NCBI GenBank assembly: GCA_964499235.1 | Contig: CAZCKC010000001.1 | Location: 62,001 to 126,000 of the forward strand | Source of the DNA: JAFGRR01 sp964499235 | GTDB taxonomy: Bacteria; Planctomycetota; Phycisphaerae; UBA1845; Fen-1342 | Reading direction: 5' to 3' | DNA length: 64,000 nt | Shown here: piece after piece, positions 1 to 8,179 of the stretch | How positions within the stretch are numbered: the first letter of the stretch is position 1 | How the letters are laid out: the number at the start of each line of letters is the position of its first letter | Program-made: the position numbers and the translations under genes | Notes under the pieces: model-generated | Seen by the model: only the letters and a program-made list of their open reading frames with translations | Databases searched by the model: none | Told to the model about the DNA's origin: nothing

Positions 1-495
1 GTAACGGACTTCGCCATCCAGGATCTCCACCAGTTCCAGCATGAGGATCTCGCTGAGCTTTTTCTCCTCTTCGACCGCGGCTTGGCCCTCGCTGCGGACC
101 TGCGGTTCGATGAAGGTGCTCCAGCCGACAAAGCCGTCAGCCGTGCGGATGAACCGCAGCCGCGGCTCGACCAGGCGGATCTCTTGGATGCGCAGCGGGC
201 GCCCGCTGCGCGGCCGCTCGGCCAGCCGCAGCCGCAGCTCCTTGACGGCCAGCAGCTCGTCGTCACCCTGTCGAAGCGACACGTCGATGAGCGTGACCGC
301 GTAGGGCGCCTGGTAGTCGACGTCGGCGATGGCGATCTCCGGCACGACGTACGCATCGAGAATCGCCACCACCTGCTGGCCGAGCCAGGCCTCCAGATCG
401 CTGCCTTCGGTGGTGCCGAGATAGGTCACCAGCCCGGCGACGCCGAGCGCCAGGCCGACGAGCACGACGACGATTGTGATCAGAGCTTTCTTCAT
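1..495 (-). CDS. AsmA-like envelope protein, N-terminal part (runs off the window)
   Basis: The reading frame is open from the ATG at 495 to the window edge, so only the first 165 residues are present. They begin with a basic start MKK and one hydrophobic segment (about residues 4-25, rich in V, L and G), then a soluble region with strand-like alternation: a stretch around 'VVPEIAIADVDYQAPYAV', then 'ELRLRLAERP' and 'IRLVEPRLRFIR'. This matches the start of AsmA/YhdP/Mdm31-type proteins, which are inner-membrane anchored and span the periplasm, and are thought to help phospholipid transport. A GGGGA ribosome site lies about 6 bases upstream of the ATG. It is divergent from the isomerase gene at 675. 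Family assignment rests on the fold-like pattern only; the diagnostic C-terminal part is outside the window. Confidence 0.6.
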   Translation of the reverse strand, partial: MKKALITIVVVLVGLALGVAGLVTYLGTTEGSDLEAWLGQQVVAILDAYVVPEIAIADVDYQAPYAVTLIDVSLRQGDDELLAVKELRLRLAERPRSGRPLRIQEIRLVEPRLRFIRTADGFVGWSTFIEPQVRSEGQAAVEEEKKLSEILMLELVEILDGEVRY

Positions 496-593
496 CTTCG
501 ATCCCCTGGAACAAACGGGCGAATGCGTGCCGGCGCGGTCCCCGAGCGAATTCTAGCGCCGCAATCGGGAAGGTTAACGCCGGCGTGTTAGCC

Positions 594-622
594 TGAACGC
601 GCGAACGCGAAACCGCTATACT
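594..622 (+). promoter_or_regulatory. possible promoter of the isomerase gene
   Basis: TATACT at 617-622 is a good -10 box; a weak -35 (TGAACG, 594-599) lies 17 bases upstream. Transcription would start near 629 and give a leader of about 46 bases before the GTG at 675, which has GGAGAGG in front of it. The leader contains the palindrome AAGCGCTT (638-645). The -35 is poor, so this is tentative. Confidence 0.3.
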
Positions 623-674
623 GTATCGAGAATGTGGAAGCGCTTTTCGCAACCACGCGCCGCGGGAGAGGAAC

Positions 675-1475
675 GTGCAAATCAAGTTTTTCGGCTCCGT
701 CTGGGGCTACGTCGACAGCTCGAGCGAATACGACGCGAAGTTCGCCCGCCTGAAAGCCGCCGGCTACGACGGCGTCGAGGGCGGCCCGCCCGAGGTCGAG
801 CCGTCCGCCTGGTCCGAGCTGTTGGCGAAGCACCAGCTCGAGTTCGTCGGCATGATCTTCCCGTTCACAGGTGAAGATTTCGTCAAGCAGCTGAAGGCGA
901 TCCTGCCTTACAAGCCGATCATGCTCTGCGTTCACAGCGGACGCGACCGGATGACGTTCGAGGACGGCTGCCAGTACCTCGAGACCGCGCTCGCCGCCGA
1001 GAAGGACCACGGCGTGCCCGTCGCCCACGAGCTGCACCGCGGACGGATGTTCTGTAACCCGTGGCAGACGGTCCGTTACGTCGAGAAGTTCGCCGACCTC
1101 CGCTTCTGCGCGGATTTCTCACATTTCGTCACCGTCTGCGAGTCGCTGCTCAACGATCACGTCGGCGACATGATCGCCCCCATCATCGACCGCTCGATCG
1201 AGATCCACGCCCGCGTCGGCCACGAGGAGGGCCCGCAGGTCCCCGATCCCCGCGCGCCCGAATGGGCCCAGCACGTCGAGACCCACATGCAATGGTGGGA
1301 TCGCATCAAGGCCGCCCGCGAGGCCGACGGCTCAGCCGTCCTCCCGGTTGATCCGGAGTTCGGCGGCGACCCCTACCTGCCGCGCCTGCCCTACACGCAG
1401 ACCCCCATGATCGACCTGTGGGACGTGCGGCTTTGGATGGTTAAGCAGCTTAAGCAACGCTGGAAAATGGGCTGA
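675..1475 (+). CDS. sugar phosphate isomerase/epimerase (TIM barrel)
   Basis: A 266-residue protein of the xylose-isomerase-like TIM barrel superfamily (AP endonuclease 2 family). Strand-end motifs that usually bind the metal are visible: 'GYDGVEGG' near residue 32, 'VAHELHRGRMF' near 120, 'FCADFSHF' near 146 and 'HARVGHEEGPQ' near 180. The sugar substrate cannot be told from sequence. Start is GTG at 675, chosen because GGAGAGG precedes it by about 5 bases. It is a clear paralogue of the gene at 32046-32837: both open with a (V/L)WGY segment, share 'DFSH', 'HARVG' and 'DPRAPE', and end with 'LWDVxLWM'. It is a single gene, convergent with the esterase gene that ends at 1500. Confidence 0.8.
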   Translation: MQIKFFGSVWGYVDSSSEYDAKFARLKAAGYDGVEGGPPEVEPSAWSELLAKHQLEFVGMIFPFTGEDFVKQLKAILPYKPIMLCVHSGRDRMTFEDGCQYLETALAAEKDHGVPVAHELHRGRMFCNPWQTVRYVEKFADLRFCADFSHFVTVCESLLNDHVGDMIAPIIDRSIEIHARVGHEEGPQVPDPRAPEWAQHVETHMQWWDRIKAAREADGSAVLPVDPEFGGDPYLPRLPYTQTPMIDLWDVRLWMVKQLKQRWKMG

Positions 1476-1499
1476 TGACGGCCAAGCGGTGCCGCGGCC

Positions 1500-2303
1500 T
1501 CAGGCGCGGACCGACTTCACGAGCGCGAAGTCGTGCGCCGGCCGCGGCGTCGGATCAGCCGGCGGCGTGAGTTGCAACAGGTGCTTGGCGAAGCGTGAAC
1601 CGAGCTGGAGCGCCCCCTGCGTGTCGTAGTGCAGCGCGTCGTCGAGCTTCGGCAGGTCGTCTGTCGAAAAGGCGACCACGTTCGGGACCACTCGGGCGGC
1701 CGCCTGCTGGGCCCCAACCACCTCTTCGTAGTAGGCTGCCTGCGGAAAGGGGGCGATCGAGCCCAGTGCGAAGGGCAGGTCCGGCGTCTCGACGACCGTG
1801 CGAATCCGCTGGATGAAATCGCTCAGGTTGTCGCGGTAAGCCCGCGCCATCGTCTCGTCCGTCGCGTCCGATTCACCCTGCATCCAGATCATGCCATCAA
1901 ATACGACGCTCGTCTCGGGATCCAGCGCCCGCAACGCGGCCGCCACGGTTTGAAGAAAATGTTGATACTGGGCGCCGGGAGCGGGCGCGGTCGGTGAGTC
2001 CACCGCCGGCCGCCATTGCTCGTAGAGGTTCGTCCCGCTGGCCGCGAACTTGATCAGCGCGATCCGCCGCTGCGGGACCGCCTCGTGCAGCTTGCGGCCG
2101 AAGGCGATCTCCGGCCCGAACATGCCCGCTTCGTGGCCGAGGCCAGGGCGAAGGTCCCCCCATTGGCCATGGCAGAAGATGGGCACGGCCTGGAGCGGCG
2201 CTTGGAGCTCTTCGGGCAGCTCATCGTTCCGCGGGCCGAAGCCGGCCATGTTGGATTGGCCGCCGAGCAGGTACAGATGCAACGGATCCGCCGGTTGGTT
2301 CAT
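1500..2303 (-). CDS. sialate O-acetylesterase-type carbohydrate esterase (CE6/SASA family)
   Basis: A 267-residue SGNH-like esterase. The nucleophile block 'LLGGQSNMAGFGP' is at residues 12-24 (Ser17), followed by 'IKFAASGTNLYEQW' near 85, 'MIWMQGESDATDE' near 140 and the acid/base pair in 'LPKLDDALHYDTQG' near 220-235. These are the conserved blocks of CE6 acetyl xylan esterases and the SASA domain (DUF303), which remove acetyl groups from sugars. I see no signal peptide, so it is probably cytoplasmic and may act on imported deacetylation substrates. Start ATG at 2303 follows AAGGA by about 6 bases. It is convergent with the isomerase gene at 675-1475; a link in carbohydrate use is possible but unproven. 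Confidence 0.8.
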   Translation of the reverse strand: MNQPADPLHLYLLGGQSNMAGFGPRNDELPEELQAPLQAVPIFCHGQWGDLRPGLGHEAGMFGPEIAFGRKLHEAVPQRRIALIKFAASGTNLYEQWRPAVDSPTAPAPGAQYQHFLQTVAAALRALDPETSVVFDGMIWMQGESDATDETMARAYRDNLSDFIQRIRTVVETPDLPFALGSIAPFPQAAYYEEVVGAQQAAARVVPNVVAFSTDDLPKLDDALHYDTQGALQLGSRFAKHLLQLTPPADPTPRPAHDFALVKSVRA

Positions 2304-2358
2304 GGTGATCCTTCCGAAACGGGTTTAGTGCCCTTGAGTGGGGGTGGAGGCGTTCGAC

Positions 2359-2589
2359 TCACGGGCGGCCGCGCGCGTTCATCGTCACGCGGACCGTATA
2401 GGCATCATACATGCTGAACAGCCAGACCGGGGCGGCGATGAAGATCGGGATGATGAGCCACCAGAAGGCGGCGGCGACGAAGTAGATCGGCATCAGGAGG
2501 AGGCCTTTGAGGATCTGGCCGTTGTAGATCTGCCCGAGCCCGGGGATGAAAAAGGACATCACGGTGGGGATGCCGGGATTGCGGTCCAT
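2359..2589 (-). CDS. small TM2-like membrane protein
   Basis: A 76-residue protein with two hydrophobic segments. The opening 'PTVMSFFIPGLGQIYNGQ' has the GLGQxYNG turn of TM2-type and related small bacterial membrane proteins; the second helix region is 'LLMPIYFVAAAFWWLIIP'. The end is 'FSMYDAYTV', the usual polar tail of the type. ATG at 2589 is used because CAGGAG lies 8-9 bases upstream, rather than in-frame starts further out. Function is unknown. The gene stands alone between the esterase gene and the ArsR promoter. Confidence 0.65.
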   Translation of the reverse strand: MDRNPGIPTVMSFFIPGLGQIYNGQILKGLLLMPIYFVAAAFWWLIIPIFIAAPVWLFSMYDAYTVRVTMNARGRP

Positions 2590-2728
2590 GGCGGTGGCTC
2601 CTGGCGTGAGGCGTGGTCCAGGGCGCCGCAGCGCGGCGGCGTCCCCCCACAGCACATTCTCCTAGCCCACAATGCTACTCGTAACCGTTGCTTTGGCATA
2701 GGGTTGCGGGCTCAGGCCGCTCATTGGG

Positions 2729-2756
2729 TTGACATATCATGATATCGCGATATCGT
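2729..2756 (+). promoter_or_regulatory. promoter and palindromic operator of the arsR-type gene
   Basis: TTGACA (2729-2734) is a perfect -35; TATCGT (2751-2756) 16 bases on is a fair -10. A perfect 14-base palindrome GATATCGCGATATC (2741-2754) fills the spacer and overlaps the -10, where ArsR-family repressors typically bind AT-rich inverted repeats. The predicted transcription start is about 2763, the A of the ATG, so the message may be leaderless. Self-repression and control of the downstream fusion gene are inferred. Confidence 0.6.
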
Positions 2757-2762
2757 TATGCT

Positions 2763-3107
2763 ATGTCCACCGACGAGCGGCTCTCTCCAGACGTGCTTGA
2801 ACAGGCCACCCAGACCCTCCGCGTGCTGACCCACCCGCATCGGCTGCAAATCTGCGAGGAGTTGCTTAACTCAGAGCAATCAGTCGGTCATTTGGCACAG
2901 GTGCTTGGCTTGCGGCCCAATGTGGTCAGTCAGCATCTCAATCACCTGCGTGCCCATCGCATCGTGGCCCCGCGGCGGGCCGGGCGCGCGGTGTACTACG
3001 AGGTGGTCCATCCTGGGCCGGCGTGGTTGCTGGCCTGTATCCGCAACCACATGACGCCGGCATCTGACAGCGAGCTGCGACCGGCATCTTCCACCGCAGC
3101 TGAGTAG
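2763..3107 (+). CDS. ArsR/SmtB-family regulator, probable thiol-based sulfur sensor
   Basis: A 114-residue winged-helix protein: 'LTHPHRLQICEELL' (helix 2), recognition region 'LGLRPNVVSQHLNHLR' (48-63) and wing 'RRAGRAVYYEV' (71-81). It lacks the metal-binding ELCVCDL motif of arsenic and cadmium sensors. It has one Cys in helix 2 (C31) and one in the C-terminal helix (C92). This arrangement resembles the dithiol pair of persulfide sensors of the SqrR/BigR type. The gene 49 bases downstream is a sulfur-transfer fusion, which fits that role. ATG 2763 is preferred to one at 2739 because the upstream codons lie inside the operator. There is no ribosome site before it, consistent with a leaderless message. 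Sensing specificity is inferred. Confidence 0.75.
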   Translation: MSTDERLSPDVLEQATQTLRVLTHPHRLQICEELLNSEQSVGHLAQVLGLRPNVVSQHLNHLRAHRIVAPRRAGRAVYYEVVHPGPAWLLACIRNHMTPASDSELRPASSTAAE

Positions 3108-3156
3108 TGATTCTCCAGCGATTGGCGGGGCTTCCGCAGAAAGGATTTCCAACTAG

Positions 3157-5643
3157 ATGAGTCAGAAGATCGTCATTGTCGGCGGTGTCGCCGGGGGAGC
3201 CACCGCGGCCGCCCGCGCCCGGCGGCTCAGCGAGAACGCCGAGATCGTGCTGATCGAACGCGGCGAAGAGGTGTCTTGGGCTAACTGCGGGTTGCCGTAC
3301 TACATCGGCGGCGAGATCACCGACCGCGACGCGCTGATCGTCCAACAGAAGGCCGGCCTCGCGCGGCGGTTCAACCTCGACATCCGGACGCGGCAGGAAG
3401 TTGTCAGCGTCAACCGCGAGCAGAAGACGGTACGAGTCCGGAATCTGCTCACGCAGGAAACTTACGACGAGTCGTACGACAAGCTGCTGCTCTCGCCGGG
3501 GGCCGCGGCGCTCGTGCCGCCGTTGCCCGGGGTTGATCATCCCAAGATCAGCGTGCTGCGCAACCTCGAAGACATGGACCGAATCAAGGGGTTAACCGAC
3601 CAGGCGCGGACCGCGCTGGTCATCGGCGGCGGGTTCATCGGGCTCGAGCTGGCCGAAAACCTCAAGCATCGCGGGCTCGACGTGGCACTGGTGGAACTCC
3701 TCCCACAGGTAATGCCGCCGCTGGACCCCGAGATGGCCCAGGCGATCCACCAGACGCTGGCCGACCAAGACGTACAGCTGCACCTGGGCGACGCCGTGAC
3801 CGAGTTCGTCGACGTTGGCGGCCAGGTCCGCGCCAGCCTCAAGAGCGGCCAGACGATCACGGCTGACATGGCCGTCATGTCGGTCGGCGTGCGGCCTGAG
3901 ACGGGCTTCATTAGAGATTCCGGCCTCGAGCTCAACCAGCGGCAGCAGATCGTGGTCAACGAGCACCTTCAGACCAGCGACCCGGACATCTACGCCGTCG
4001 GCGACGCGGTGGAGGTACGCGATGCCGTACTCGGCGGCCGGACGGCGGTTCCGCTGGCCGGGCCGGCGAACCGCCAGGCGCGGCTGGCGATGGACCACGC
4101 GTTCGGCCGGGCGGTCGATTACCGCGGCGTCTACGGCACGAGCATCGTGCGGGTGTTTGACCTGGCGGTGGGGATGACCGGCCGCTCGGAGAAGGTCCTG
4201 AAGCAGCAGAACGTGCCCTACCAGACGGTCTACGCCCACCGCGGGAACCACGTGGGGTACTACCCGGGGGCGACGCAGGTTTCGATCAAGCTGCTGTTCG
4301 CACCGGAGGACGGCAAGATTCTGGGGGCCCAAGCCCTCGGCCAGGACGGGATTGATAAGCGGATCGATGTGCTGGCGACCGCGATGTATGCCGGGCTGAC
4401 CGTGGCGGACCTCGAAGCGTTGGAACTTGCGTACGCGCCGCAGTTCGGGGCCGCCAAGGACCCGATCAACATCGTGGGCTACGTGGCGAACAACGCGTGG
4501 AAGGGCGAGGAGGATTTCGTCTCGCCGGAGGAGGTTCGCGACGCCGGTGACCGTTGGACGCTGCTCGACATTCGCACGCCGGAAGAGTTCGAGGCCGGCG
4601 CGGTGCCGAGCGCGCTGCATGTTCCCCTGGACGCACTGCGTGACCGGATCGCTGAGGTCCCGCGCGACAAGCCGGTCGTGACCTATTGCGGCGTCGGCCA
4701 GCGAGCGTACTACGCCACACGCATTTTGCGCCACCACGGCTTCGACGCGAAAAACATGACCGGCGGAATCGTGAGCTGGAAGCTGATGGACTATTCGCCA
4801 CCGGAGCCGCGCCCGCTGCGGGCCGCTGATTCGACCCAGACCGCGAGCGCGGCCGCCATGGCCGGCGCGACCGACCAACAGGAGTCAGACTCGATGACGA
4901 ACAAGTCGGAAACGCTCGACCTGCGCGGGCTGATGTGCCCCGGGCCGCTGGCGTCGCTTGCGCAGGCGGCGCGGAATGCGCCGGTCGGAACGGTCCTGCA
5001 CGCGTTGGCCAGTGACGCCGGCTTCGCCACCGACGTCCAGGCGTGGTGCCAGCGCGGCGGGCACGAACTCATCAACGTCGGGCGCGACAACGGCACGATC
5101 ACCGCCGACATCTGCGTGGGTGGCGCACCGCAGCCAGCGGTGAGCGCGGCCGGCAGCGAGTCCGACGCGGTCGCGCGGAACAAGACGATCGTGGTGTTCT
5201 CGGGCGACCTGGACCGCGTGATGGGGGCATTCGTGATCGCCAACGCGGCCGCTGACATGGGTGACAAGGTTACGCTCTTCTTCACGTTCTGGGGCCTGAA
5301 CGCGTTGCGGAAGGACCAGGCGGTCCCGGTCGAGAAGGACGTCATGTCGCGAATGTTCGGCTGGATGATGCCCCGCGGCGCCCGCCGGCTGAAGCTCTCG
5401 AACATGAACATGGGTGGCATGGGCACCGCGATGATGAAGGGCGTCATGAAGAAGAAGGGCGTCGACGATCTGCCGACGATGATCGCCAGCGCCCAGCGCA
5501 AGGGGGTGCGCCTGGTCGCCTGCTCAATGTCGATGGACGTGATGGGGCTGCAGCAGTCGGAACTGCTTGACGGCGTCGAGATCGCCGGTGCCGCCGGTTA
5601 CCTCGCCAACGCAAGCGAAGCCCGCGTCAACCTGTTCATCTAA
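3157..5643 (+). CDS. CoA-disulfide reductase/persulfide reductase fused to rhodanese, TusA and DsrE2 domains
   Basis: An 828-residue four-module protein. Residues 1-450 are a flavin disulfide reductase of the CoADR/NADH-dependent persulfide reductase type: FAD loop 'GGVAGGATAA' (9-18), active cysteine C44 in 'WANCGLPYY', and NAD loop 'VIGGGFIGLELAE' near 155. Residues about 455-545 are a rhodanese with loop CGVGQR and C511. Residues 585-650 are a TusA sulfur carrier with the CPGP motif (C594). From 675 to the end is a DsrE2-like domain with C789 in 'VACSMSMD'. Such fusions pass persulfide sulfur along their cysteines or reduce CoA or glutathione persulfides. It is probably cytoplasmic and co-transcribed with the regulator 49 bases upstream. 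The ATG follows AAGGA at some distance. The substrate is unknown. Confidence 0.85.
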   Translation: MSQKIVIVGGVAGGATAAARARRLSENAEIVLIERGEEVSWANCGLPYYIGGEITDRDALIVQQKAGLARRFNLDIRTRQEVVSVNREQKTVRVRNLLTQETYDESYDKLLLSPGAAALVPPLPGVDHPKISVLRNLEDMDRIKGLTDQARTALVIGGGFIGLELAENLKHRGLDVALVELLPQVMPPLDPEMAQAIHQTLADQDVQLHLGDAVTEFVDVGGQVRASLKSGQTITADMAVMSVGVRPETGFIRDSGLELNQRQQIVVNEHLQTSDPDIYAVGDAVEVRDAVLGGRTAVPLAGPANRQARLAMDHAFGRAVDYRGVYGTSIVRVFDLAVGMTGRSEKVLKQQNVPYQTVYAHRGNHVGYYPGATQVSIKLLFAPEDGKILGAQALGQDGIDKRIDVLATAMYAGLTVADLEALELAYAPQFGAAKDPINIVGYVANNAWKGEEDFVSPEEVRDAGDRWTLLDIRTPEEFEAGAVPSALHVPLDALRDRIAEVPRDKPVVTYCGVGQRAYYATRILRHHGFDAKNMTGGIVSWKLMDYSPPEPRPLRAADSTQTASAAAMAGATDQQESDSMTNKSETLDLRGLMCPGPLASLAQAARNAPVGTVLHALASDAGFATDVQAWCQRGGHELINVGRDNGTITADICVGGAPQPAVSAAGSESDAVARNKTIVVFSGDLDRVMGAFVIANAAADMGDKVTLFFTFWGLNALRKDQAVPVEKDVMSRMFGWMMPRGARRLKLSNMNMGGMGTAMMKGVMKKKGVDDLPTMIASAQRKGVRLVACSMSMDVMGLQQSELLDGVEIAGAAGYLANASEARVNLFI

Positions 5644-6143
5644 GTGTTCGCGTGAGCCTCCCCGTCGCCCGCCGCCTGTGGAATCAGCAGCCGCAGGTGG
5701 TGGGCGGCGTGCGTCAGGTGCAGCTGCCGCCACGCTTCGTCCGACAATTGGCCGAAGATCGCCGACGGGTGCAACGGCGCCCGCCGCGCCGCGAGACGAT
5801 CCAGGCTCTCCAGTGCCGCGTCAACCGCTGCGTCGTCATCGGTCTCCGGTCCGGGGACCGAGGTCGCGACCGTTTGCATCCCGTACTTCATCCGCCGCTC
5901 GCCCAGGATGCGCTTCAGAAACAGCTTGCGGACGAGAAACCGCATGATGGCCGGAAACTGGAACCCGAACCCGTCAAGCGATCCACGGAAGTAGTAATCG
6001 AGGTGCGCGCACATCTGCCCGAGCGACCAGTTGCCCAGCCGGGTGTAGCCGCCCGATCGCAGCCGCCGGATCTCGTCGCGGACCTCCTCGTACCGCTCGA
6101 ACCGCAGCTCGCGTGCTTGTCCGACCGCCGGTTTCGCCGCCAT
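5640..6143 (-). CDS. DUF1569 (DinB-like) protein
   Basis: A 167-residue protein with the DUF1569 pattern, a four-helix DinB/YfiT-like fold. The blocks 'NWSLGQMCAHLDYY' near 38-51 and 'HLTHAAHHLRLL' near 143-154 carry the histidines that would form the metal site. Biochemical role is unknown; DinB-like proteins include thiol and metal-dependent transferases. The stop codon overlaps the convergent sulfur-transfer fusion by 4 bases. The SDR gene ends 18 bases upstream, so the two are probably one transcript. Start ATG 6143 follows a G-rich stretch rather than a clean ribosome site. Confidence 0.75.
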   Translation of the reverse strand: MAAKPAVGQARELRFERYEEVRDEIRRLRSGGYTRLGNWSLGQMCAHLDYYFRGSLDGFGFQFPAIMRFLVRKLFLKRILGERRMKYGMQTVATSVPGPETDDDAAVDAALESLDRLAARRAPLHPSAIFGQLSDEAWRQLHLTHAAHHLRLLIPQAAGDGEAHANT

Positions 6144-6161
6144 GCCCCCACCCTCGTATGC

Positions 6162-6956
6162 TTAAAAGCACGTGTTGATGATGCCGCCCTCGACGCGGTT
6201 CGCCGCCCCCGTGATTGCGGACGCCTGCCGCGAGCACAGGAAAACCACCGCCGCCGCCACCTCCTCCGGCGTTCCGAACCGCCCGGTCAGCGAGCTCGGC
6301 CGCGCCTGCGGCACGAAGCTTTCCTTCATCGCTTCCACGGACGTGTCGCTTTGCTTGGCCATCTGCTCGACAAAGGTCGCGACGCCCTCGGTCCAGGTGG
6401 GTCCGGGCAGTACGCTGTTGACGGTGACGCCGCTGCCGGCCGTCACCTTGGCCAGTCCCCGCGCGACCGCGAGCTGCGCCGTCTTCGTCATGCCGTAATG
6501 CACCATCTCCTCGGGAATGTTGATGCCCGACTCGGAGGAGATGAACACGATCCGTCCCCAGCCACGCTCCCGCATTCCGGGCAGCACCGCCCGGCTCGCC
6601 CGGACGCCGCTCATCACGTTGACCTCGAAGAACCGCTGCCAGTCGGTGTCCGTAATCTCCGCAAACGGCTTCGGCTCAAAGATGCCCGCATTGTTGATCA
6701 GGATGTCGAGCGGGCCGTCCTGCTGCGCGGCCGTCATCAGTGCGTCGACGCCCTCCGCCGTCGCCACATCGCTGACCACGCCCGAGACGTCACCATGGGG
6801 TTTGAGCGCCGCCAGCGCCTCCGTGACGGACGCCCCGCTGCGGCCGTTAATAATCACCGTTGCGTGTTCGTCGGCCAGGGCGGCGGCAATCGCCTTGCCG
6901 ATGCCCTTGGTCGAGCCGGTCACCAACGCCCGCTTGCCGGAAAGTCCGAAGTTCAT
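6162..6956 (-). CDS. short-chain dehydrogenase/reductase
   Basis: A 264-residue classical SDR. Visible are the cofactor loop 'VTGSTKGIGKAIA' (12-24), 'NNAG' (88-91), the catalytic set N113, S140/S141, Y154 and K158 ('YGMTK'), and 'PGPTWTEG' after the sixth strand. It has the usual family length. NGR after the second strand suggests a preference for NADPH, as an inference. It is read leftward into the DUF1569 gene 18 bases away. The substrate cannot be assigned. Confidence 0.85.
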   Translation of the reverse strand: MNFGLSGKRALVTGSTKGIGKAIAAALADEHATVIINGRSGASVTEALAALKPHGDVSGVVSDVATAEGVDALMTAAQQDGPLDILINNAGIFEPKPFAEITDTDWQRFFEVNVMSGVRASRAVLPGMRERGWGRIVFISSESGINIPEEMVHYGMTKTAQLAVARGLAKVTAGSGVTVNSVLPGPTWTEGVATFVEQMAKQSDTSVEAMKESFVPQARPSSLTGRFGTPEEVAAAVVFLCSRQASAITGAANRVEGGIINTCF

Positions 6957-7085
6957 CGCCGCTCCTCCACAAGGGTTGAATGGCGCTTGATGCGGGCGAT
7001 GGTAGTGAGCCTGCCCGTCGCCAAGCTGACCCGCCGCTCATCGGGCGCGCAGGTAAGCAAAGGAGCGGGACTTTCGGCCTGCTAT

Positions 7086-7661
7086 TCAGCCGGCGGGCAC
7101 GTCCGCCTGACGCCACTCCGCCAGCCGCCAGCTCGCCCAGACCAGCGGCGCCAGCAGCAGCAACAGACCGGTGCTCCAGTGCAGGCTCGTGAGCCACGCG
7201 GCCGCCAGTCCGTCCTGCCAACCGCCGCCGAGTCGCTGCCACACCGCGGCACTGACAAAGACCGTCTGCATCGCGAGCGCAAGTGCCATCAGCGTGACGA
7301 GCGTCGGCGCGAGGCACAGCGGCCGCTGGAGCGGCGGACAGAACCAGGCTTCGGCCAGCGCGTGCCCGCACTCTGGGCAGTTGGCCGAGCACGCCCCCGT
7401 CAGGTTGTACCAGCAGAAGCGACACAGCGGCGTCGCGTGGCGCCGCTGCACCGCGGCGGGCTTGGCGCTCGTGACGGCCGCGATCAGGCCCGCCACGCCG
7501 GCGGCGCCGAGGACGCCCAGCACGGCCACCAACAGGAGGTGTCCCCACTGGCTGGTCATCTGGCGGCTGATGTGCCAGTCCAGCCAAAGGATCCAGAGCG
7601 ATAAATAGCTGAACGCCAGCAGCCAGGTGCGGAAGAACGGGTTGTGGCGCCAGGAAAGCAT
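7086..7661 (-). CDS. membrane protein with planctomycete-type zinc ribbon
   Basis: A 191-residue protein with about four hydrophobic helices: two at the N terminus (residues 10-30 and 42-65) and two in the C-terminal half (around 115-135 and 150-175). Between them lies a four-cysteine zinc ribbon, 'CRFCWYNLTG' followed by 'CPECG' (about residues 80-99). This ribbon in front of membrane helices is common in Planctomycetota. Function is unknown. It starts 16 bases after the ferredoxin gene, so it is likely the last gene of the isc transcript, but nothing in it suggests a direct part in cluster assembly. Confidence 0.7.
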   Translation of the reverse strand: MLSWRHNPFFRTWLLAFSYLSLWILWLDWHISRQMTSQWGHLLLVAVLGVLGAAGVAGLIAAVTSAKPAAVQRRHATPLCRFCWYNLTGACSANCPECGHALAEAWFCPPLQRPLCLAPTLVTLMALALAMQTVFVSAAVWQRLGGGWQDGLAAAWLTSLHWSTGLLLLLAPLVWASWRLAEWRQADVPAG

Positions 7662-7677
7662 CGCGGGCGTTACCGGA

Positions 7678-8094
7678 TCAGTGCGCTTCGCGGGTCAGGT
7701 TCCGGTTCCAGGTCGGCACCTCGACGCGGATGTTCTGCTTGCCGTTCGGCACGCACTGGCAGGCGAGCCGCGAGTTGGCGGTCAGCCCGTAGGCGTCGTC
7801 GAGCTGATCTTCCTCGTCATCGGACGGCTCGTTGCACGTGTCGAGCCCTTCGCGGACGATCACGTGGCACGTGCTGCAAGCGCAGACGCCGCCGCACGCG
7901 TGGTCGATCTCGATGCCGCTCGCCAGCGCGATGTCGAGCAGGCTGCCCGGCAGACCGTGGTGCGTCGTCGGGATGTTCTCCGGATCGATCTCGATCACGT
8001 GCTCCCGTTTCTCTTCGTCGAGATAAGTGATCGTGAACGGCTGCGTCGGGAGCTCGATTTCCTGCTGGGGAATGTAGGGGTTCTGGCCGCCCAT
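7678..8094 (-). CDS. fdx: [2Fe-2S] ferredoxin of the ISC system
   Basis: A 138-residue adrenodoxin-type ferredoxin. Cluster ligands are C67, C73 and C76 ('CGGVCACSTCH', spacing C-x5-C-x2-C) and C112 in 'RLACQC'. An acidic patch 'SDDEEDQLDD' (91-100) precedes the last ligand, as in ISC ferredoxins that dock to IscS. It has a longer N terminus than the E. coli protein (about 20 extra residues). In the pathway it supplies electrons for cluster building on IscU. ATG 8094 is chosen because GGAG lies 8 bases upstream; a GTG at 8103 is possible. It is the seventh gene of the isc operon, 85 bases after hscA. Confidence 0.9.
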   Translation of the reverse strand: MGGQNPYIPQQEIELPTQPFTITYLDEEKREHVIEIDPENIPTTHHGLPGSLLDIALASGIEIDHACGGVCACSTCHVIVREGLDTCNEPSDDEEDQLDDAYGLTANSRLACQCVPNGKQNIRVEVPTWNRNLTREAH

Positions 8095-8179
8095 CGGTTC
8101 CACTCCGTGTTGCTGTCCGGAAGCGCTCCGGTCGTCTGAGCGCGGTCACCAATCAATGGGGCGGCCGCGACGAAATCAA

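Noticed and set aside
5652..7604. Long open frame on the plus strand across DUF1569, SDR and zinc-ribbon genes
   Set aside because: Arginine-, glutamate- and proline-rich product typical of the antisense of high-GC genes; the minus-strand genes have clear family motifs.
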